Notes under the pieces: generated by a model | What the model saw: the letters and a program-made list of their open reading frames with translations, nothing else | What the model was told of the DNA's origin: nothing | The model's database searches: none | Shown here: positions 1 through 4,915 of the stretch, piece after piece | Layout: the number at the start of each line of letters is the position of its first letter | How positions within the stretch are numbered: the stretch's first letter is position 1 | Made by a program: the position numbers and the translations under genes | Origin: JAICIG01 sp035532215 | GTDB lineage: Bacteria > Planctomycetota > Planctomycetia > Pirellulales > JAICIG01 | DNA: 10,064 nt | Direction: 5' to 3' | Assembly: GCA_035532215.1 (NCBI GenBank) | Contig: DATKRK010000165.1 | Location: 1 to 10,064, forward strand

Positions 1-15
1 CGCGCCGGATTGTGT

Positions 16-60
16 CCAGGGGCTCGCGCCCCTGGCTACATTCTTTCGCCGCTACGCGGC
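16..60 (-). repeat. Composite two-hairpin palindromic repeat, copy 1
   Basis: Read on the minus strand, a 13-nt hairpin (stem GCCGC/GCGGC, loop GTA; 60-48) is followed by 8 nt, then GTAG (39-36), then a hairpin with an 8-bp stem CCAGGGGC/GCCCCTGG and loop GCGA (35-16). The same order, with the same 8-nt spacing, recurs on the plus strand at 102-146. The second hairpin is identical in both copies (26 nt shared, 15-40 versus 122-147), while the first differs by paired changes. This is an interspersed intergenic repeat, not a gene; its function is unknown. Confidence 0.8.
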
Positions 61-101
61 TGACGTTTTTGCTTTAAGTCCCGGCGCGCCGATTCGCGCT
101 A

Positions 102-146
102 GTCCCGTAGGGACGGCAGAGTGTAGCCAGGGGCGCGAGCCCCTGG
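102..146 (+). repeat. Composite two-hairpin palindromic repeat, copy 2
   Basis: A hairpin with stem GTCCC/GGGAC and loop GTA (102-114) is followed by 8 nt, then GTAG (123-126), then the hairpin CCAGGGGC-GCGA-GCCCCTGG (127-146). It is the inverted partner of the unit at 16-60, with 41 nt between the two, an arrangement like the paired inverted REPs (BIMEs) of enterobacteria. GCGA fits the GNRA tetraloop pattern, so an RNA form would fold stably. Confidence 0.8.
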
Positions 147-171
147 AATGATGCCAGTATCCAATTTCTTA

Positions 172-185
172 GCCCCGTTAGGGGC
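172..185 (+). repeat. Solitary short hairpin of the first-hairpin type
   Basis: Stem GCCCC/GGGGC with loop GTTA, preceded by TA and followed by G. It matches the first hairpin of the composite units in stem length and loop (AGYCSCGTAGSGRCG pattern), but no GTAG hairpin follows. It may be a partial copy of the composite element. Confidence 0.6.
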
Positions 186-203
186 GATACAAGGGAATCA
201 AAG

Positions 204-238
204 CCACGGCTTCGACAGCCCGACTGCGCAAGTCGTGG
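204..238 (+). other. Imperfect hairpin in a gene-free stretch
   Basis: CCACGGCTT (204-212) can pair with AAGTCGTGG (230-238) as a 9-bp stem with one G-T wobble and a 17-nt loop. No T-run follows, so it is not an obvious terminator. Between here and 378 I see no gene, promoter or other structure. Confidence 0.3.
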
Positions 239-378
239 ATGTGTAGAACAACGAGGGCTTGCCTCCGGCGGTGGCGGAGCGGAACAAATTCGACGTGAGT
301 CTCAGCCCGATTCGCTCCTGAAAATCGCGCATTTTGCGCAGCCCAGGCTCAGACCCAGCCACCCGTCCGAATTGCAAT

Positions 379-405
379 GGCGGCAGACAGGAATGTCCGC
401 CCTAC
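379..405 (-). repeat. GTAG hairpin abutting the permease stop codon
   Basis: On the minus strand GTAG (405-402) shares its first base with the last base of the permease stop codon. It is followed at once by GGCGGACA-TTCC-TGTCTGCC (401-382), an 8-bp stem with one G-T wobble and a 4-nt loop. The layout is that of the other GTAG hairpins in this window. It could act as a 3' end structure for the ABC operon mRNA, but no T-run follows, so a standard intrinsic terminator is unlikely. Confidence 0.6.
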
Positions 406-2690
406 TAGAAGTCCTTGCGGGCCGTGTACCAGCAGCCCAGCGCGACGGCGACGGCCACGAACGCCAGGCTGCTCCAGACGGGCCCCCAGACATCGAGCGC
501 AATGCGGCCCGATTGCAAATCGGCCGGACGGCCTTGCGTCGCCACGCTCGTATCCTCGGTCAGCAAGTAATTGACCAGGTTGTCTAGTTCGCCGGGCTTG
601 GGAAAGACCGTGTAGACCGGCTTGATGAAGTAAAAGTAAGCCTGCTCCAACGTGCTGCGCGTGGGCGCAAATCGTCGCTCGAGCGTCATCTCGGGCAACC
701 GATACTCGCTGACGCGCGTGAACTTGTCGGCGAGCAGCAAACGATCGCCTCCCGCAAAGGCGACGGCCGAAATATCGCCTTGGCCGGCGACTTCGGCGGC
801 CGACATTTCCCGCCGCTGGGCGTCGTACAGGTAGAGCTTGCGGTTGTGGAACAGGACCGCGAAATAACGGCCGTCGGGCGACGCTTCCGCGAAGCGCGGG
901 GCCTCGCGGCCTTCGGGCCGGCTCTCGCTCAACCGCTTGAGCCCAGCCGGATCGAGCGCCAGCGTCCAGCCGTCGGCCAGCGCCAACAGCAACGTCTTGC
1001 CCGCCAAGGCGACGACGCCCGCTTCATCTTTTTCCAGCTTGTCCTGCGTCCGCGTGCGGTAGCGATCGCGCCGGTCGAGAGCCAACGTCACGAGCGTTTG
1101 GCCGTCGAACAGCGCTAACTCGCCGCTCGCGGGATTCATCGCCGCGGCCAGCGGCGTGTGAAGCCGCAACGATGGGCTGACCGATACAAAGCGACTTCCC
1201 GAGGCGCCGACTGGGACCTCGACGCCGAAGACTTTCACGCGCCGCTGCTTTTCGGTCGGCTCGCCCTCCAGACGATAAATGCCGCCGGCAGCGACGGCCA
1301 GCAACCGGCCGCGAGGATCGACGAAGAATGCGGCCGTTCCCGCCGGCGGCGCCACGCCGTCGATGCGCTGCCAATCGTCGGCCCGCTCGCCGATGCGCAG
1401 CAAGTTGCCGCGAGCCGGGCGAAACGGCGACGAGGGGTTAGGCAGCGCGAAAATGCGTTCGCGCGGTCGATCGTAAACCGGACCGACGAGCGGCAGGGCC
1501 CAACCAAACGGCGCCGCCGGTTCGCCATCACCGGCGAATTGAAGAATCGGCCGCCACTGGCGATCGGAATCGCTCCAGCGAAACGCCTCGCCTCGTTCGT
1601 TGGCGGCGAGCAGCTCGTCGCCGGCCGGCACGAGCCTGACGAAACGTTGCGGGCCGAGCAGCGCCAACTCGACAACGCCCTTGACCGCCCCGACCGTAAA
1701 ACAGGCGCCCCAGAATAAGATCGTGATCACGACCGAAACGATCGCGTTCTTCCAAACGGCGCCGGCCAACGCCGAGACCGCGTAATAGATCGCAAACAGA
1801 AACATGAACACGGGAATGCACAGCAGCAGCTTGTCGTTCCACAGCCCGAATCGCAGCCCGACGATCAGCCACAAGCCGCCGATCAGGTACGAGCCGTTGA
1901 TCAGCGTGAACATACAGCCGCCGAGAAATTTCGTCAGGTACAGCAGCGATCGCGAAATCGGCTTGCTCAACAGCAGGTCGATGGCGCCGGGCGCGAACGT
2001 TTGCGGCATGATCGACGCGGTCACCAGAATCGCCGCAAACACGCCGATCACGCCCACGAATAGGTTTATGAAACCCGACAGCGCGCGGTCGATCAGCAGT
2101 TTTCTCTTTACGGGCAACGGCTCGTCGAAGAACCGCTTGCCGAAATAGCTGAAGTACACCGCCGGTTCCCGCCCGCGAACGATCGATTCGGGAAACGCGG
2201 CTTCCAGCAGCAGCCGGTTGAGCCGCAGCAGTTCGTCGTCGGAAAGCTGTTTGACGCCGCGTTTCACGAGCGCATCGGCTTCCGAATCCAAGCGCACGTT
2301 CTTCCAGGCCGCCGGATCGTACAACTCGCGATTTTCCAGCAAGCGATTCAACTCGTTCGACAAGCGCACGTCGAGCGAATCTCGCCGGGGCCGGCGCGGC
2401 TCTTCGTCGTCGGGGTCCGACGCCCGCGCTTCGAAGGCCGCGTCGAAGTTGTTCCAGACCTGCTTGCCGGGCGACGGCTGCGGGAGCGACTGCTGGCGGC
2501 GGACTTTTTCGAGAAACGTCTGGCTGTCGATGATGTCGGCCGGAGAAAAGCGGACGCCGATTCGCTCGTCGATCCCGATCGGCGCCAGCGCCGCCAACAG
2601 CAGCGTGGTCAGCAGCAACAGAATCCACAGCACGCGCGAAGCCAGCGCCTCGCGAAACGAGTCTTTGACGATCGCCAGGTAGGGCCTCAT
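405..2690 (-). CDS. ABC-2 type exporter permease with beta-propeller-like insert
   Basis: This 761-residue membrane subunit pairs with the ATPase encoded just upstream. Visible spans are about 20-40, 207-228, 254-280, 287-311, 316-340 and 735-755. A charged region of about 165 residues follows span 1. The motif DLLLSKPISRSLLYLTKF (238-255), typical of the cytoplasmic coupling loop of ABC-2/NosY-like permeases, lies between spans 2 and 3. Residues about 350-675 look like a beta-propeller: short strand-turn-strand units with segments such as SPDGRYFAVLFHNRKLYLYD (604-623). If the coupling loop is cytoplasmic, the propeller faces outside. The start is the ATG overlapping the ATPase stop (ATGA), which implies translational coupling. 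Substrate is unknown. Many ABC-2 permeases are about 250-400 residues; the excess here is the propeller and the first loop. The ABC-2 assignment is firm; the propeller call rests on sequence pattern only. Confidence 0.88.
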   Translation of the reverse strand: MRPYLAIVKDSFREALASRVLWILLLLTTLLLAALAPIGIDERIGVRFSPADIIDSQTFLEKVRRQQSLPQPSPGKQVWNNFDAAFEARASDPDDEEPRRPRRDSLDVRLSNELNRLLENRELYDPAAWKNVRLDSEADALVKRGVKQLSDDELLRLNRLLLEAAFPESIVRGREPAVYFSYFGKRFFDEPLPVKRKLLIDRALSGFINLFVGVIGVFAAILVTASIMPQTFAPGAIDLLLSKPISRSLLYLTKFLGGCMFTLINGSYLIGGLWLIVGLRFGLWNDKLLLCIPVFMFLFAIYYAVSALAGAVWKNAIVSVVITILFWGACFTVGAVKGVVELALLGPQRFVRLVPAGDELLAANERGEAFRWSDSDRQWRPILQFAGDGEPAAPFGWALPLVGPVYDRPRERIFALPNPSSPFRPARGNLLRIGERADDWQRIDGVAPPAGTAAFFVDPRGRLLAVAAGGIYRLEGEPTEKQRRVKVFGVEVPVGASGSRFVSVSPSLRLHTPLAAAMNPASGELALFDGQTLVTLALDRRDRYRTRTQDKLEKDEAGVVALAGKTLLLALADGWTLALDPAGLKRLSESRPEGREAPRFAEASPDGRYFAVLFHNRKLYLYDAQRREMSAAEVAGQGDISAVAFAGGDRLLLADKFTRVSEYRLPEMTLERRFAPTRSTLEQAYFYFIKPVYTVFPKPGELDNLVNYLLTEDTSVATQGRPADLQSGRIALDVWGPVWSSLAFVAVAVALGCWYTARKDF

Positions 2691-3685
2691 CTCGCGACCT
2701 CCCGCGCTTCGACGATTTCCGGGGTCGCCGCGGTTTCCTGCGCCTGCACGATGCCCAAGAACGCATCTTCCAGCGTTTGGCGGTTCCGCGTCATCGAAGC
2801 GACGCTGACGCCGTGGCGCCGCAAGGAGTCGACCACGCGATCGACCGCGGCCTGGTCGGCCAGCCGGGCCGTTAGCTGGAATTGGCCGGGGCCGTTGGCC
2901 TTCAGGCTGTCGATCTGGTCGCCGGCAAGCGCCGAGCGAATCGGCGCTTCGGCGCCGAGCAGCGTGAAAGTGACTTCGGTCTGGGGCCGGAGCGTGAGCT
3001 CCTCGACGCCGCCGACTTTCTGCACCTCGCCGCGTACCAGAATCGCCACTCGGTCGCAGACTAACTCGATCTCTTGCAGCAGGTGGCTGTTGATGAACAC
3101 CGTCTTGCCCTGGGCTTTCAACTGCTGCAGCAGGCTGCGCATTTCTTTGCGGCCCACCGGATCGACGCCGTCGGTCGGCTCGTCGAGAATCAACAGCTCG
3201 GGGTCGTGAAGCATGGCCTGCGCCAGGCCGAGCCGCTGGAGCATGCCCTTGGAGTATTTTTTCACCGAAGTCCCGCCCCACTCGGCCAGGCCCACGGTTT
3301 CGAGCAACTCGCCCCGGCGGCGGCGGATTTCGTGCTGCGAAAGGCCGCTCAGGCTGCCGTAGTATTCGAGGGCCGTATTGCCGGTGTGGTGCTGCGGGAT
3401 GCGGTGACCCTCGGGCAGATAGCCCACGCCGCTGCGGCCGCGGCGATCGCCCGGCGGGCGGCCGAGCAGGCTCGCCGCTCCGCCGCTCTTGCGAACGATG
3501 CCCAGCAAGACCTTGATCAGCGTCGTCTTGCCGGCGCCATTGGGACCGAGCAGCCCGAAAATTTCGCCGCGAGCGACCTGAAACGAAACGCCCCGCAGCG
3601 CTTCGATCCGCCGCCGGCCGAACAGGCCGTCGCGATACGTTTTGCGGATCGCTTGCACGTCGATGGCCGGTTCAGCGGTTTGCAT
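2687..3685 (-). CDS. ABC exporter ATP-binding protein
   Basis: This is a 332-residue cytoplasmic ATPase (CcmA/NatA-like, ABC-2 class) that powers the permease encoded next. Motifs are complete: Walker A GPNGAGKTT (about 47-55), YLPE at the Q-loop position (about 89-92), signature YSKGM (144-148), Walker B LLILDEP (164-170) and H-loop histidine 201 in NSHLL. The Q-loop Gln is replaced by Glu, as is common in this class. Residues after about 230 form the C-terminal extension usual for these exporters. I chose ATG at 3685; an in-frame TTG one codon upstream is a weaker choice. No clear Shine-Dalgarno is visible. It is the first gene of the operon and its stop overlaps the permease start by four bases. 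The substrate cannot be read from sequence. Confidence 0.95.
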   Translation of the reverse strand: MQTAEPAIDVQAIRKTYRDGLFGRRRIEALRGVSFQVARGEIFGLLGPNGAGKTTLIKVLLGIVRKSGGAASLLGRPPGDRRGRSGVGYLPEGHRIPQHHTGNTALEYYGSLSGLSQHEIRRRRGELLETVGLAEWGGTSVKKYSKGMLQRLGLAQAMLHDPELLILDEPTDGVDPVGRKEMRSLLQQLKAQGKTVFINSHLLQEIELVCDRVAILVRGEVQKVGGVEELTLRPQTEVTFTLLGAEAPIRSALAGDQIDSLKANGPGQFQLTARLADQAAVDRVVDSLRRHGVSVASMTRNRQTLEDAFLGIVQAQETAATPEIVEAREVAR

Positions 3686-3798
3686 CAAGATTCATCGCCC
3701 AGGCGCCCGGTCGCGGAAGCCGTTATCGTAAGGCATTCGCCCGGAGAAGGGAAAGCTTGAATGAGAATCGGGGCCGGTTTGGGATGGGACGGTTCTTC

Positions 3799-4028
3799 GA
3801 AAGGGGATGGGGGGATGAGGAGGAGATGATGGAGATCAGGAGATCAAAAGCCGCGTAGGTTATGCTTCAGCATATCCGAAATCCGTTCCCGCGCGCTTTC
3901 ACTGCGCCGCTCGCGGCCACGGCGAAAAGCGTTGCCTGCGCGCTGAATCGCCGAAGCGCGAAAAGATATGCTGAAGCATAACCTACGACTATCTCCCTGA
4001 TCTCCTTCTCATCCCCCTATCCCCCTTC
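3799..4028. repeat. Nested inverted-repeat element in the divergent intergenic region
   Basis: Outer arms 3799-3827 and 4000-4028 match in 26 of 29 positions as inverted copies and are purine-rich on the left (GGGGAT, GATGAGGAGGAGAT). Inner arms 3855-3876 and 3965-3986 are perfect 22-nt inverted copies. Each inner arm is itself a GTAG hairpin: GTAG, G, T, then TATGC-TTCA-GCATA. The 88-bp centre shows nothing recognisable. No coding sequence and no clear target-site duplication are visible. The size and layout suggest a MITE-like or BIME-like non-autonomous element. The rest of the gap between the two divergent genes (3686-3798 and 4029-4149) shows nothing I can name. Confidence 0.7.
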
Positions 4029-4149
4029 AATAAAGTCGTTTTCCAAGATCAACTTGGAGCTGGCAGCCAGCCCGTCGCGGCGGCGTACCTCGGCATTGAA
4101 GGAAAAACGGATCGCTTGGGAGAGCGGCAGGGCGCCGCTGCTAGTTTTT

Positions 4150-4176
4150 TGTAACAGCCGCCGCCCTTCGAGCGTC
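4150..4176 (+). promoter_or_regulatory. Candidate ECF-type promoter of the sigma factor gene
   Basis: TGTAAC (4150-4155) and CGTC (4173-4176) are spaced by 17 nt. This matches the general ECF pattern of an AAC-containing -35 and a CGTC-like -10, for example B. subtilis SigX-type promoters. Transcription would start near 4183, giving a leader of about 38 nt before the ATG at 4221. Position and orientation suit autoregulation by the downstream ECF factor. Single-motif evidence only. Confidence 0.45.
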
Positions 4177-4220
4177 ATAATTGCGGACGTACGGCAGAGG
4201 GGGGCTCGAGGAAGCGGTGC

Positions 4221-4772
4221 ATGTCCGAAGACGAGCGGGTCGCCCAGCGGGCTTGGGTGCTGACGGCTCTCGACGAGTTCGAGGGGCGGTTGCTGCGCTA
4301 TAGTCAGCGGTTGACCTGCGGCGATTTGGACTTGGCTCGCGACGTGGTGCAGCACGCGTTCCTCCGGCTTTGCGACCAGCGGCGCGAGGAACTCGACGGG
4401 CGCCTGGCGGCGTGGCTGTTCGCCGTTTGCCGCAATCGGGCGATCGACATGCAGCGTAAGAACAGCCGCCTGGAGCCGCTCGTTGCCGCGAACGGGGCCG
4501 AGGCGCACGGCCGCGAACGAGACCCGGCCGAGTTGGCCGAGACGCGCGACGCCGGCGAGCAAGTTCGCCGGGCCATCGCCGCGCTGCCCGAGAAGCAACG
4601 CGACGTGGTCAACCTGTGGGCCGACGGCCTTACCTACCGCGAGATCAGCGAGATTACCGAACACACCGAGAGCTACGTCCGCGTGATCGCCCACCGGGCC
4701 TTTCACGCCCTGCGGCGGCATCCGCTCGTATCGCGGATGGCGCCGGACGAAGCCGAGCGGAGCTGGCAATAA
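4221..4772 (+). CDS. ECF-family RNA polymerase sigma factor
   Basis: This 183-residue protein should direct RNA polymerase to a specific promoter set. Region 2 spans about 21-85 (ARDVVQHAFLRLCDQ; AAWLFAVCRNRAIDMQRKNS at 63-82, covering the -10 recognition part). Region 4 spans about 113-166 (ALPEKQRDVVNLWADGLTYR then EISEITEHTESYVRVIAHRA, the helix-turn-helix). There is no region 1.1 or 3, as expected for ECF factors. The start has a good Shine-Dalgarno, GAGGAAG at 4208-4214, six bases before ATG. A VWA membrane protein with an anti-sigma-like N-terminus follows 143 bp downstream on the same strand, suggesting a sigma/regulator pair. The regulon is unknown, and I cannot place it in a numbered ECF group by eye. 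Confidence 0.93.
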   Translation: MSEDERVAQRAWVLTALDEFEGRLLRYSQRLTCGDLDLARDVVQHAFLRLCDQRREELDGRLAAWLFAVCRNRAIDMQRKNSRLEPLVAANGAEAHGRERDPAELAETRDAGEQVRRAIAALPEKQRDVVNLWADGLTYREISEITEHTESYVRVIAHRAFHALRRHPLVSRMAPDEAERSWQ

Positions 4773-4778
4773 ACCGAT

Positions 4779-4866
4779 GGAGCCCCGGGCGCCCTCGCCC
4801 GTAAAAAATGGAGGGGCGGGCGCCCTCGCCCGGCAAGCTTGGAGGGCCGGGCGCCCTCGCCCGGCA
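4779..4866 (+). repeat. Three tandem GGAG hairpin repeats
   Basis: Three copies start with GGAG at 4779, 4810 and 4841, a 31-nt period. Each carries GGGCG-CCCT-CGCCC at its core. Copy 3 has a perfect 8-bp stem GCCGGGCG/CGCCCGGC with loop CCCT (4846-4865); copies 1 and 2 pair over 6 bp. The array sits between the sigma factor stop and the VWA start, so it would lie inside a shared mRNA and could stabilise or attenuate it. An in-frame ATG inside copy 2 (4808) would extend the VWA protein through the repeats and is unlikely to be used. Confidence 0.75.
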
Positions 4867-4915
4867 AGACGCCCCTTACCCAAATCACAGTTTATTTTCA
4901 CAGAAGTATCGAGCC

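Noticed and set aside
379..401. Intrinsic terminator of the ABC operon
   Set aside because: The stem is good but no T-run follows on the minus strand; kept as a repeat hairpin with possible 3' end role.
302..587. Short open frames of 65-71 codons near the left end
   Set aside because: They overlap the permease 3' end or the hairpin, lack Shine-Dalgarno sequences and have no recognisable content.
2691..3281. In-frame extension of the permease ORF upstream to 3281
   Set aside because: It runs through the ATPase gene in another frame; the ATG at 2690 overlaps the ATPase stop and begins a normal permease N-terminus.
4808..4915. Upstream start for the VWA protein
   Set aside because: The extra 36 residues are translated hairpin repeat and would precede the conserved N-terminal domain.
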